A stretch of 64,000 nucleotides of DNA from Arenicella xantha. GTDB lineage: Bacteria > Pseudomonadota > Gammaproteobacteria > Arenicellales > Arenicellaceae. Below are positions 51,780-61,237 of this stretch, piece after piece. The notes under the pieces were generated by a model. The model was not told the origin of the DNA, made no database searches, and worked only from the letters and a program-made list of their open reading frames with translations. Positions within the stretch are counted from its first letter, which is position 1, and every line of letters starts with the position of its first letter. The stretch lies in assembly GCF_003315245.1 (NCBI RefSeq), contig NZ_QNRT01000005.1:1-64000 (forward strand). Reading direction: 5' to 3'. Made by a program: the position numbers and the translations under genes.

Positions 51780-51786
51780 AGTAATT
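51771..51786. repeat. 16-nt repeat at the amidoligase start
   Basis: TGTCGACATAGTAATT covers the amidoligase start codon and recurs exactly at 52076-52091. Exact identity over 16 nt within 300 bp is not expected by chance. Confidence 0.7.
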
Positions 51787-51947
51787 GGTGCGTTGTGTTG
51801 AAAACTCGCAGCGGCGTTATTCCGGCTCGCGTACGCAATTGAAGTTGGTGAGCAGATCAGTGTTGACTATGCAGCACTGGGCGCTCGCGTTCAAATGTTT
51901 AATTGTTGGAGATTCGTTGCGTAATCAGTAATGGGCTTATGTTGAGT

Positions 51948-52010
51948 GCTCTCTATAGTTTGGGGCTCTCAATAGTTAAGTTGACGACTCTTAATTAAGT
52001 TGATGACTCT
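51948..52010 (+). repeat. short tandem repeats
   Basis: GCTCTC(T/A)ATAGTT occurs at 51948-51960 and 51965-51977. TTAAGTTGA(C/T)GACTCT occurs at 51976-51991 and 51995-52010. Each pair differs at one base. Confidence 0.7.
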
Positions 52011-52075
52011 AGCTGTGTGGTTGTGACATTTAGGTAAACATGAGCTCGGTTTGTTTCAATTGCCTCTAAGCCTAG

Positions 52076-52091
52076 TGTCGACATAGTAATT
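52076..52091. repeat. 16-nt repeat, second copy
   Basis: This is an exact copy of the sequence at the amidoligase start (51771-51786), in the same orientation. Confidence 0.7.
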
Positions 52092-52358
52092 CATTGTCAG
52101 GCGTCCAGTGGCAGAAGCGAAGTTGCTGACCACTAACATTGATGCAACGAGTGTCTTGAGAGTTGCTATTCAGTGGTCGATCTAAAGTCATTTTTAATGT
52201 GTTGGTGGATTTGCCCAACCGGTCGGGGCATATCAACGATGCTAATCGGGCGAGTTCATTTTATCGCCTTCTGTAAATGCGGGTTGGATGTGTGATGAAT
52301 TAAATTTCTTTTCAAATACAATGAGATACGTTTTATTTGCTGTGCCGAATTTCAAACT

Positions 52359-52374
52359 TGGCACGATTGCTGCT
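52359..52374 (+). promoter_or_regulatory. sigma-54 promoter (-24/-12) for csbD
   Basis: TGGCAC-N5-CTGCT matches the -24/-12 consensus except for one C at the first -12 base, with the required GG to GC spacing. It lies 69 nt before the csbD start. Confidence 0.65.
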
Positions 52375-52442
52375 CAGCTAAGTTCAAGCGCCGGGAACTT
52401 AATCACGGCATTAATTTAACTCATCCAACATGGAGTCAAAAA

Positions 52443-52640
52443 ATGAATTTAGATCAACTAAAAGGTAACTGGAAGCAACTTACTGGCAATCTGAAAAGTG
52501 AGTTTGGTAAGTTAACTGATGACGAAATCAAGCAAGCCGAAGGCGAAGCTGATGTGCTGGCTGGAAAGATCCAAGAGAAGTATGGGATCACCAAAGAAGA
52601 AGCAAAAGACAAAATCAATGAGTTTCTTGCTAAGCACTAA
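52443..52640 (+). CDS. CsbD family stress protein
   Basis: The product has 65 aa: MNLDQLKGNWKQLTGNLKSEFGKLTDDE followed by QAEGEADVLAGKIQEKYGITKEEA, the full CsbD-like signature of small helical stress proteins. It probably responds to general stress through the sigma-54 promoter upstream. It is followed by dps and SOD genes. Confidence 0.95.
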   Translation: MNLDQLKGNWKQLTGNLKSEFGKLTDDEIKQAEGEADVLAGKIQEKYGITKEEAKDKINEFLAKH

Positions 52641-52812
52641 TTAGTCTGCGGAATCTTGAGTGTGACTGAGCGGTTTTTTGTTCGCAGAGATCCTGCTCAA
52701 GTCACCTTCTAAAAGACCACTAGTAGTGAATGACTAGTTATAAATTAGACGCCAACCAACAATTTTTTCATTGCCATCAACGCAGTGAAACAACCCAACA
52801 TGTGGAGAAAAA

Positions 52813-53319
52813 ATGAACAGCGAAGTGTTAGACATTAATTCGAAAGAGATGACCAATCATACCGGCATTGAGCGAGATCAACGCCTAGAGCTATCAAAAG
52901 AACTGGGACTGGTGCTTGCCAACTCCTACGCTTTGTATGCCGAGACGCAGGGCGTACATTGGAACATTGTCGGGCCTACTTTCTACAGTGTGCACAAGCT
53001 CACTGAAGCACAATACGAGGACCTAGCGATTTCAATCGATGACATAGCTGAGCGGATTAGAGCGCTTGGCTTCAAAGCCCCGGCTGGCTTAGGTGCGATG
53101 CGTGACCTAGCCTACATTAATAGCGACATAGACTACACCAACGCTCGCAAAATGCTCGAAGCTTTAATCGAAGACAATGAAACCTTGAGCCGTAAGATGC
53201 GCGACGTAATCAAAATTGCCGAGCAGTGTGATGATGTCAAAACGGCCGATCTATTGACCGATCGAATTGGACAGCTGGAAGAAAACGCTTGGATGTTGCG
53301 AGCTGTTGCAGCTGAATAA
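52813..53319 (+). CDS. Dps family DNA-protecting ferritin
   Basis: The product has 168 aa with GGAG before the ATG. The Dps ferroxidase motif is visible: AETQGVHWNIVGPTFYSVHKLTEAQYEDLAISIDDIAERIRALG, with conserved His, Asp and Glu. It binds iron and peroxide and shields DNA. A hairpin follows at 53362-53403. Confidence 0.95.
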   Translation: MNSEVLDINSKEMTNHTGIERDQRLELSKELGLVLANSYALYAETQGVHWNIVGPTFYSVHKLTEAQYEDLAISIDDIAERIRALGFKAPAGLGAMRDLAYINSDIDYTNARKMLEALIEDNETLSRKMRDVIKIAEQCDDVKTADLLTDRIGQLEENAWMLRAVAAE

Positions 53320-53361
53320 ACCCTTGCCGGTTGCGTCGTAGTTTGACCAATCGATTCACTA

Positions 53362-53403
53362 AGGCCGCGAGAGTTTCCCCACCGGTAACTCACATCGCGG
53401 CCT
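53362..53403 (+). terminator. hairpin terminator after dps
   Basis: AGGCCGCGA and TCGCGGCCT form a 9-bp stem around a 24-nt loop, 42 nt past dps. TTATTTTG follows after 9 nt, so the T run is weak. Confidence 0.5.
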
Positions 53404-53527
53404 CAGTGCCGTTATTTTGTGCGGCAGACCCCTATTTAGGTTTTAGCCAAGCCCACCTCCCAAATTGCTGATTAGCCATCAAAGGAGATCTAAACAACCA
53501 TCGACAATACGTTGCTTATACTCACCG

Positions 53528-54112
53528 ATGACCATTCAACTAAAAGCTCTACCCTATAAATATGATGAGCTTGAGCCGTTTGTTTCAGAAGAAACTTTGC
53601 TCCAGCATCATGCAATGCACCATCGTGACTATGTCGATTCACTCAACGCTGAGATCCGTGGAACACCGCATTCCAACAAAGGTTTGTCGGAAATAGTATT
53701 GTCGGCGGAGGGTCGAATTTATCAAAATGCAGCGCAAGTTTGGAATCACAACTTTTACTGGCAATGCCTTTCACCGTCGAGAGACCTACTGCCTAGCAGA
53801 GAATTACTAGAAGCGATAGAAGATAACTATGGCTCATTCGATTTGTTTAAGGTCGCCTTTGAAAACGCTGTCGTTCATCAGTTCAGCGCTGGATGGACAT
53901 GGCTGATTCGTTTAGCCAGCGGGCGCTTGAGAATTATCAATACTAAGGACGCTGACACGCCGGTGACTGATCCTAACAGCATGCCATTATTAGTGATCGA
54001 CGTCTGGGAGCATGCTTACTATATTGATTATCGGCATCGCAGAAAGAATTATGTGCGTCAGTTCTGGGGGCATGTGAATTGGCCGTTTGTGTCACAAAAC
54101 TATAGGAAATAG
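53528..54112 (+). CDS. iron/manganese superoxide dismutase
   Basis: The product has 194 aa from MTIQLKALPYKYDELEPF. The four metal ligands are present: LLQHHAMHHRDYV, VWNHNFYW and DVWEHAYYIDYRHRR. The QN at QNAAQVWNHNF and FSAGWTWLI lean to the Fe type, but the metal cannot be fixed from sequence. It removes superoxide in the cytoplasm and forms an oxidative stress group with Dps. Confidence 0.94.
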   Translation: MTIQLKALPYKYDELEPFVSEETLLQHHAMHHRDYVDSLNAEIRGTPHSNKGLSEIVLSAEGRIYQNAAQVWNHNFYWQCLSPSRDLLPSRELLEAIEDNYGSFDLFKVAFENAVVHQFSAGWTWLIRLASGRLRIINTKDADTPVTDPNSMPLLVIDVWEHAYYIDYRHRRKNYVRQFWGHVNWPFVSQNYRK

Positions 54113-54453
54113 CGCGACAACAAATATTGTCTATGAGAGAGCCGCGTTGCTGGTGATTAGGGGCATCAGTTTTTTAAGTCTGCAGTTAGAAAATGCGCTA
54201 CTAAATACCCTTATTGGTGTTCAGTTTTCACCAGCAAATTCACAGTCACAGTTAGTATTGGCCCTGGCAAATATGGTTGGTTGTGGAAAGAGCTAACATT
54301 AACAGTATTCGAACATCGCTAGATAAAAGCTGCCGGCTAATGTATAGAATATGGCAGCAGTGGCATCTTTCGTGACACGTCACTGTTTCTAACCGCAAGC
54401 TCCAATAGCGTCGTGCCGTCTTTCAATTAACAGGCTAGCCAGGTAATAACAGT
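54113..54453. other. intergenic, nothing recognised
   Basis: These 341 bases hold no supported gene. The promoter of the DUF2254 gene is probably within 54350-54440. Confidence 0.5.
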
Positions 54454-55755
54454 ATGAAATTATGGTTGTTCCAAGTGATGTTTAATATCCGTCACAGCTA
54501 CTGGTTCATTCCCAGCGCAATGGCCATAGCGGCAATTGCACTGGCGGTTATTATGGTGGCTGCCGATATCTATTTTCTGCCTGATATCCCGAGCGGTTAT
54601 GAGTGGTTGTTTAGTAGTCAGCCAGATGGCGCACGGGCTATTTTGTCGACTGTTGCAGGCTCAACCATTACCGTTGCCGGCGTAGTGTTTTCGATGACCA
54701 TTATGTCGGTTTCACACGCCACTGCGAATTACGGGTCTAGATTACTATTGCGCTTTCTTGATGATCGCCGTAACCAGTTTTCGTTAGGCACTTTCACCGC
54801 GACGTTCATTTATTGTTTGTTGGTGCTGCGCACGGTTAGCAATGCTGACAGCGGCGCAGATGGAACGGACTTTGTTCCGCATCTGGCTATCTTCGTCGCG
54901 CTGGGGCTGTCACTAATGAGCGTGGCAGTACTAATTGCCTTTATTCATCATGTTCCCGACACGATTCATATTGGTGGAATCACCGCTGACCGTGGCAGGG
55001 CGTTATCTGAGCGGTTAGACACTACATTCCCAGCCGAACCGTCTGACAGCGTCGATATTGCGTTTGATGATGCCAGCAGCCATACAGTTGCCAGTGAGAA
55101 TTCCGGGTACATGCAAGCGCTAGACATCGATGGATTGGTGAAATTTGCTCGTCAGCGTGATATTACATTGCAGGTATTGAAGATGCCGGGTCAGTTCATT
55201 ACGCATAACGCGCCGGTTTTCAAGGTGGCGGGGTCGCTCGATGATTTTTCAGATTGCGCTAACGAGATGCGTCAGTATTTCAGCTTGGGCCGACAACGTA
55301 CGCCGTCTCAAGATATTCTATTTCTGATTGAAGAGTTGGTTCAAATTGCCGCGCGTGCCCTATCGCCGGGTATCAATGACCCATTTACTGCTAATACCTG
55401 TATGGATTGGCTGGGAAATGGCGTTGCAACCGTGGCTAATCGGCCGCGCCGCGCCGGTGTAGTTCGCGACAGTGATGATGCCGCAAGGGTGTTTCTCACT
55501 GCGTTTGATTTCGATGATTTATGTGACGCTGTGTTTAGTTCACTGCGCAGTTACACCAGTCAGGACTATAATGCGTCGATGCACATGGCCAGTGTGTTTG
55601 AGCTTATTTTAAGCACTACCATTCCGGGCGCCAATCGCAATGCTGTGCAACGCCATGCTGAGCACTATCTCGAAGATTCACTTACTGCTTGTCGTAGCAC
55701 GGTCGACGCTGCGAAATTAAAAAGTGCCTACACTGCACTGTTGGAAACTCATTAA
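54454..55755 (+). CDS. DUF2254 membrane protein
   Basis: The product has 433 aa. Four membrane helices in the first 200 residues precede a large soluble C-terminus with LSPGINDPFTANTCMDWLGNG, the DUF2254 signature. A function in ion movement has been suggested but is not known. It precedes tamA by 29 nt on the same strand. Confidence 0.9.
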   Translation: MKLWLFQVMFNIRHSYWFIPSAMAIAAIALAVIMVAADIYFLPDIPSGYEWLFSSQPDGARAILSTVAGSTITVAGVVFSMTIMSVSHATANYGSRLLLRFLDDRRNQFSLGTFTATFIYCLLVLRTVSNADSGADGTDFVPHLAIFVALGLSLMSVAVLIAFIHHVPDTIHIGGITADRGRALSERLDTTFPAEPSDSVDIAFDDASSHTVASENSGYMQALDIDGLVKFARQRDITLQVLKMPGQFITHNAPVFKVAGSLDDFSDCANEMRQYFSLGRQRTPSQDILFLIEELVQIAARALSPGINDPFTANTCMDWLGNGVATVANRPRRAGVVRDSDDAARVFLTAFDFDDLCDAVFSSLRSYTSQDYNASMHMASVFELILSTTIPGANRNAVQRHAEHYLEDSLTACRSTVDAAKLKSAYTALLETH

Positions 55756-55784
55756 CCCATGCCCGATACCGCAATTTATCTGTT

Positions 55785-57572
55785 TTGAATATCACTCGTT
55801 TTTGTATTTTTTGCATTCTGACTTCTGGTCTGTTGCTGAGTAATTTGGCTTGGGCGCAGGAATCAAGTCGACCAGACATCGCTATCACTGGTCTAAGTGG
55901 TGAGTTGTTAGAAAACGTGAATCGCCACGTTCGTCTAATCGGCCGACTGCAGGACCCTAGTCCGCTGACGTCTGGTGAGCGTCGACGACTGTTGCGGCGT
56001 GTGGTTGGTGAGATTAAAGAGGCACTGCAACCTTATGGCTACTACCAAGTTACGGTGGTGGTAGACACCTCTCAAGCCCCTGATAAATTCACCTATAAGG
56101 TTAGCTTGAATGAACCTGTGAGAGTCGCCGATGTGGCTATTTTCCTTGACCAGGATGCCGAGCAAGAGCCGCGTTTCAAGCAATGGCGAAGCGATTACCC
56201 GTTAGCTAGCGGCGATATTCTTGAGCAAGCAAAGTATGAGGTCCAGAAAAAAATATTACTAGCCGCGGCATTACGGTTAGGTTATTTCGATGCGCAATTG
56301 ACTCGCCACGAAATTGTTATTGATGCGAGTCGCAGCAAGGCCGATATTTTGTTGCGCTTCGAAAGCGGTCCGCGTTACAAAATTGGCGATGTTGTTATTA
56401 CTTGGGAGGCCGACAACGACAGTGATAGTGACAAGATTAAACGCCGTGTTGAAGATGAGGTCCTGCAGCCGCTAATCACGATTAAGCCGAATGACTTATA
56501 CGATGCGGATGCCATCAGCAAAACTCAGCGCGAGTTAGCCGCGACTAGCTATTTCGCCAGTGTCGATGTGCAAACCGGTGAGCCGTTGGCAGAGACCGGC
56601 ACGGTGCCGGTTAATATTCTTGTCTCGCCTAGTAAGCGCAAGGTGTATCACGTTGAAGTTGGCGCTGGCACGGACACGGGTATTCGTGGTGGCATCGGTT
56701 ATGAGAATCGTCGAATCAACAAATATGGTCACACACTTAATGCACGATTAGGCGGATCTCAGATTAAGCGCTCGGCGATCCTCAATTACCGTATTCCTTT
56801 GCCACGAGATAAGCTCGACAGTCTCAATTTCTTTACGTCTTTGGAAGAAGAAATTGGCGATACACGTCGGTTTCAGGCGAGTAAAATTGGTACTGAGCTG
56901 TCAATGGGTTGGCGCCAAGCTATTGTGAAATTTGGCTTGACCGCTAGTCGGGAGAAATTCACTCGAGTTCGCGTAGACCTTAAGGATATTGAGCAAACCA
57001 CCGACTTATTAATGCCAAGTGTCGCGTGGGAGCGCACCGAGCGGGACGATTTATATTTTCCCACCAAAGGTTGGAGCGCCTCGGCGTTACTTAGGGTGGC
57101 CGATTCACGTGTTGCTTCGGACATCGATCTTGCCCAGTTTATTGTTGATGCCAAAGGCCTTTATCCGATAGGCAATGGCCGTGTTAAGGCTCGAGTAAAG
57201 CTCGCGGGCAGCGTCATTGATGAAGCCGTTCGTTTGCCAGAATCGCTTGGCTTTTTAACCGGTGGTGATGACACTGTTCGTGGCTACAGCTATGAGAGTA
57301 TCGGTGTGGAGCGCAACGGGGGCACTAGTGTCGGGAAAAACTTGGTGGTCGGCAGTATTGAGTATCAACATCCAATAAAAAATGATTTCTCATGGGCTAC
57401 TTTTATTGATGTAGGCGATGTATTTGATAGCAGCGCCAGCTACAAAAAAGGTGCTGGCGCCGGTTTGCGATGGCGGCTGCCGTTTGGCGCGCTGCGACTC
57501 GATGTGGCCTCAGCGCTGGATCGCGATGGCAATCCGTTACGCTTACATTTTAGCTTTGGTACCGACCTATGA
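55785..57572 (+). CDS. tamA: translocation and assembly module subunit TamA
   Basis: The product has 595 aa from a TTG start giving a signal peptide (about 1-25, LLSNLAWA). POTRA domains (about 30-290; SDYPLASGDILEQAKYEVQKKILLAAALRLGYFDAQL) precede a 16-strand Omp85 barrel with GFLTGGDDTVRGYSYE. The last strand ends RLHFSFGTDL. TamA sits in the outer membrane and helps insert autotransporters and other barrel proteins. It overlaps tamB by 4 nt. Confidence 0.95.
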   Translation: MNITRFCIFCILTSGLLLSNLAWAQESSRPDIAITGLSGELLENVNRHVRLIGRLQDPSPLTSGERRRLLRRVVGEIKEALQPYGYYQVTVVVDTSQAPDKFTYKVSLNEPVRVADVAIFLDQDAEQEPRFKQWRSDYPLASGDILEQAKYEVQKKILLAAALRLGYFDAQLTRHEIVIDASRSKADILLRFESGPRYKIGDVVITWEADNDSDSDKIKRRVEDEVLQPLITIKPNDLYDADAISKTQRELAATSYFASVDVQTGEPLAETGTVPVNILVSPSKRKVYHVEVGAGTDTGIRGGIGYENRRINKYGHTLNARLGGSQIKRSAILNYRIPLPRDKLDSLNFFTSLEEEIGDTRRFQASKIGTELSMGWRQAIVKFGLTASREKFTRVRVDLKDIEQTTDLLMPSVAWERTERDDLYFPTKGWSASALLRVADSRVASDIDLAQFIVDAKGLYPIGNGRVKARVKLAGSVIDEAVRLPESLGFLTGGDDTVRGYSYESIGVERNGGTSVGKNLVVGSIEYQHPIKNDFSWATFIDVGDVFDSSASYKKGAGAGLRWRLPFGALRLDVASALDRDGNPLRLHFSFGTDL

Positions 57573-60500
57573 AGGCTTGGATCAAACGCATTGGTGTTAG
57601 CTTGGTGGTGTTAGCACTGCTGGTTTCGCTGGCTCTATATTGGTTGTTAAATACTAATAGTGGCCTGCATTTCGTGGTTAACAACGTTCCACAAATAGTG
57701 CAGGTCGATGAGTTAGAGGGAACGTTGGGGCAATTCTCTGTAGAAAACCTAGCTATTGATTTTGCTACCGGTGAGGTGAAAATACGGCGTGCGGCATTAC
57801 AGTGGGACATCTGGAGTCTGCTTGAGCGTCGACTGCAAATAGACTCGATGTTGGTGGAAAATGTTGAGCTTAGCTTGCAAGCAAGTGCTCCCAACCCACG
57901 TTATCAGCCATGGCAAGGGATTGTGTTGCCACTCGATATTTCGATAGCCAACGCGACAGTGCGTCAGTTTAAAGCAAGTAATCCGGGCCAACCGAAAGCG
58001 TTGTTTGCGTTCGATCGAGCACAACTTGATGCTAATTATCGGAATAAGCTGCTAACCATTGGTTCGTTAACCCTTGAGGGCTTTGCCGAGCAAAAGAACA
58101 GTCAACTCGCTTTGCAGGGGCGGGTTGATCTGTCTGCACAGTCTAACGGCATCGTCGACATACAGCACCAACTTGATTGGCCGTTAGGGGATCAGACTAT
58201 TAGTACTAATGGCGCAATCGATGGTGTTTGGCGAGAGCTTACTATTACTCAAACGCTAAGCGCACCGTGGCAGGCTAAACTCGATGTTACAGTGACTGAT
58301 GCCTTGGCGCAGCAATTAACTTGGGATGGTTCGTTGACCACGGAACGTTTGGATCAGCAAACTATTTTGGGCGAGGATGTGTCATTGGGCGCCGGTGCAT
58401 TGCAGATCAGCGGACAGTTTCGACCTAACGATGGTCTCGCTGGGCTACGTGCCTCGCTTAATGGCGATTTGAGTGGCGGTAATCCACGAGTGTCTTATTG
58501 GCGTATTGAGGCCGACACACAGTACGCGGACGACTCCCTACAAGTAAATCGACTATCCGTGACTGAGTTGCCAAATGAGGTTAATGATACGCTGCCAGAT
58601 AAGGCGCAATTGGTGTCATTATCGGCGGTCGGAACGGTCGAGCAACTACAACGCTTTTTAACGATTAGCACGGCAGATGCCGAAACAGCGAATGACAACG
58701 GCGGTCAAAGTGGCACTGTTGAGTTGCAAGGCAGCTGGACATCATTACGCTGGCCTCTCACGCAAGCGGACACGCAGTTTATGGCGGACGGTAGCTTCAC
58801 CATCGCGGGCAGCAGTGAGTCATTTGCGGTAACGGCTAAGGCCGATGGGGTTGCTAAAAGTGCCGCCCGAGACAAAGCGCTGCAAGCGGAGCTCGCCGCA
58901 ACCGTCGAAGCTGAATCCATTGTGCTTGAGAAGCTGCAAATTAATAGTGGTCAATCAACTTTAGTGGCCAACGGCAAGATTGCTTCCCAAATGCAACTTA
59001 CTTGGAATTTGAAGTCGCCTAACTTAGGTGACTTAATACCCGCTGCCCGAGGCGAATTGTACAGCCAAGGAAGTTTGTCGGGCGCGCGCGATCGGCCTAA
59101 CATTATTGCGCAAGTTCAATCAGCTGGCCTGCAAGCGCTTGGTTTGAGTGTTGACGCTTTGTCGGTCAGTGTTGACGCTAATTTAGCTGGTACCGAGCAA
59201 TCTGTAGACGCAACACTGATGGGTAAAGCTGTTCGGTTTAATCAGGCATTGCTAGCGACTCAGCTTAATGCATCGATCAATGGTAATGAGCAGGCGCATC
59301 GCTTGCAGCTAGATGCTGATCTTGATCGTGGTGCTAGCTTAGCACTTGTCGCGACTGGCGCTCTGCAGGGCACTAGCTGGAGTGGCGTGTTATCGGAGCT
59401 TAGCTTGGTTGATCCAGTGTTAGATACCTGGGCACTGACACAGCCGGTCAAGCTTGAGTTTGGTCAACAGAAGGTGCAGATAGCGCAAGCTTGCCTCGCC
59501 AATCAGCAGCAGCGCCTGTGTGGTGAGTTGAATCAATCGTCACTTGGTGTGATGGCCAACGGTGAGGTTTCACAGCTCAACTTAAGCAATTTGAATCGTT
59601 TTATTGAGGTTTATGATCTATCAGCTAGCGGAGTTGCCAACGGGCAATTCGACTACCGCTGGTCGGATCCGGAAACGGTGGCGCAAATATCAGCGACATT
59701 AAAGTCTCGTGATGGCGTGATTAGTTGGCAGTCGATTAACGACGACATATTAGAAACTGAGGAATTAGTAATCCGCTCGTTTGAGCTAAACCTTGAACAA
59801 GCTGATCGGCTGGTAGTGGATGGCGTGCTCGACTTAGGTGAAGCAGATCAGGCGTGGTGGCAGATGGACGTAGACGCTCCGTTTGGTAGCGCAGAGTTCG
59901 AGCAAGCAGGGTTGCAAGGGCAAGCCAAATTGCGAATCAGTGATTTGTCGGTATTGCCTCCGTCGATTCTAAATGACATTAATTTGAATGGTCGCTTGGC
60001 GGCTCAGCTCGATTTAAGCGGTACGGTCCAGCAACCGGAGCTCAGCATGACGGCGGATGTCAGCGATTCAGTGGCCAAAATACCTGAGCTCGGTTTGACG
60101 CTCGAGTCGATTAACCTTGCGGCGCGCTCCAATGGTAGTCCTTTAGTCGAGTTGACTGGATCATTGCAGTCTGGCGCAGGCAGCATGAAGCTTGATGGGG
60201 CTCTCGATCTAACAGATTTAAAACAGGTGACGATAGACTTGTCAGTGGCTGGGGACGATCTGCAATTGGCCAATACCACCGATCTGATGGTGGTCGGTGA
60301 CTTGGATTTTACGACGCGCATCACGCCTAAGTTAATTGATGTCAACGGGCGGATTAATATCGATCGAGCTGAGCTCGATTTTAAATTGCCGGATAGCGCG
60401 CTACTCGAGTCAAGCGATGTTGTATTAGAGGGTACGGCGGTGCAGCCCAATGCGATGAAACAGCGGTTAGATCTGTTGATTGAATTGGGCGAAAACACAC

Positions 60501-61165
60501 ACATTCAAGCGCAAGGTTTGGACGCCAAGCTGTTTGGACGATTACGCGTTACCCAAGTGCCAAATGGAATCATTCGTGGTGAAGGACAGATCCAATTACA
60601 GGATGGGCGCTACACCGCCTATGGCCAAGACCTAAAGCTCGATAAAGGACGTCTTATCTTTAATGGTGGCAGCATCGATGATCCGACGCTCGATCTGCGC
60701 GCACAAAAAACCGTCGACGCGACGACTGCTGGCGTTGCGGTGAGTGGGCGAGCCAGTGCGCCGCGCTTGAGTTTGTACTCGACCCCATCTATGCCAGATC
60801 AAGATATTTTGTCGGTGTTGGTGTTTGATAAACCTATCAGCGAGCTAGGTTCGCAAGATGGGCTGACCTTACTGCGTATTGCTAGTTCCTTGCGTGGTGA
60901 TGGGCAAAGCACCATCGGTAAGACCACCGAGAAGATTCAAGAGACACTGGGCCTCACGGAGCTCGAGTTGCAACTCGCCGGTGAAGCGCCAAGCATTCAA
61001 GCAGGTAAACAACTCTCGTCAAAATTCTATGTTGGTTATGGTTACGGCCTGTTGGACGCTACACAATCGTTGATACTGAAATATAAGTTAAGCGAAGCTT
61101 GGTCGATCAAAGCGGATGTGGGAGCCGATAGTGGCGCTGACCTGCGCTATCAGGTCGAGCGTTAA
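57569..61165 (+). CDS. tamB: translocation and assembly module subunit TamB
   Basis: The product has 1198 aa. One N-terminal membrane helix (about 8-27) is followed by a very long beta-rich repeat region across the periplasm and a C-terminal TamB/DUF490 domain (about 850-1198) with QDGRYTAYGQDLKLDKGRLIFNGGSIDDPTLDLRA and PDQDILSVLVFDKPI. It bridges the inner membrane and TamA and carries phospholipids or barrel substrates. Its ATG overlaps the tamA stop. Confidence 0.95.
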   Translation: MKAWIKRIGVSLVVLALLVSLALYWLLNTNSGLHFVVNNVPQIVQVDELEGTLGQFSVENLAIDFATGEVKIRRAALQWDIWSLLERRLQIDSMLVENVELSLQASAPNPRYQPWQGIVLPLDISIANATVRQFKASNPGQPKALFAFDRAQLDANYRNKLLTIGSLTLEGFAEQKNSQLALQGRVDLSAQSNGIVDIQHQLDWPLGDQTISTNGAIDGVWRELTITQTLSAPWQAKLDVTVTDALAQQLTWDGSLTTERLDQQTILGEDVSLGAGALQISGQFRPNDGLAGLRASLNGDLSGGNPRVSYWRIEADTQYADDSLQVNRLSVTELPNEVNDTLPDKAQLVSLSAVGTVEQLQRFLTISTADAETANDNGGQSGTVELQGSWTSLRWPLTQADTQFMADGSFTIAGSSESFAVTAKADGVAKSAARDKALQAELAATVEAESIVLEKLQINSGQSTLVANGKIASQMQLTWNLKSPNLGDLIPAARGELYSQGSLSGARDRPNIIAQVQSAGLQALGLSVDALSVSVDANLAGTEQSVDATLMGKAVRFNQALLATQLNASINGNEQAHRLQLDADLDRGASLALVATGALQGTSWSGVLSELSLVDPVLDTWALTQPVKLEFGQQKVQIAQACLANQQQRLCGELNQSSLGVMANGEVSQLNLSNLNRFIEVYDLSASGVANGQFDYRWSDPETVAQISATLKSRDGVISWQSINDDILETEELVIRSFELNLEQADRLVVDGVLDLGEADQAWWQMDVDAPFGSAEFEQAGLQGQAKLRISDLSVLPPSILNDINLNGRLAAQLDLSGTVQQPELSMTADVSDSVAKIPELGLTLESINLAARSNGSPLVELTGSLQSGAGSMKLDGALDLTDLKQVTIDLSVAGDDLQLANTTDLMVVGDLDFTTRITPKLIDVNGRINIDRAELDFKLPDSALLESSDVVLEGTAVQPNAMKQRLDLLIELGENTHIQAQGLDAKLFGRLRVTQVPNGIIRGEGQIQLQDGRYTAYGQDLKLDKGRLIFNGGSIDDPTLDLRAQKTVDATTAGVAVSGRASAPRLSLYSTPSMPDQDILSVLVFDKPISELGSQDGLTLLRIASSLRGDGQSTIGKTTEKIQETLGLTELELQLAGEAPSIQAGKQLSSKFYVGYGYGLLDATQSLILKYKLSEAWSIKADVGADSGADLRYQVER

Positions 61166-61170
61166 TGGGC

Positions 61171-61208
61171 TGGTTTGCATTCATGGTGTTACGTTTGAAT
61201 GCAAACCA
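61171..61208. terminator. hairpin between convergent tamB and GH3 genes
   Basis: TGGTTTGCATTCA and TGAATGCAAACCA form a perfect 13-bp stem around a 12-nt loop, in the 72-nt gap between the two convergent genes. It could end both transcripts, though no T run follows. Confidence 0.6.
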
Positions 61209-61237
61209 TTGTTGGCTAAATACGTCGAGTGTGATGC

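Larger units (their letters stand above)
51780..52442. other. 663-bp region without genes, with short repeats
   Basis: No protein gene is supported. Two kinds of short tandem repeats lie at 51948-52010, a copy of the 16-nt repeat at 52076-52091, and a sigma-54 promoter at 52359-52374. Otherwise I see nothing. The amidoligase promoter should be near 51790-51850. Confidence 0.6.
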
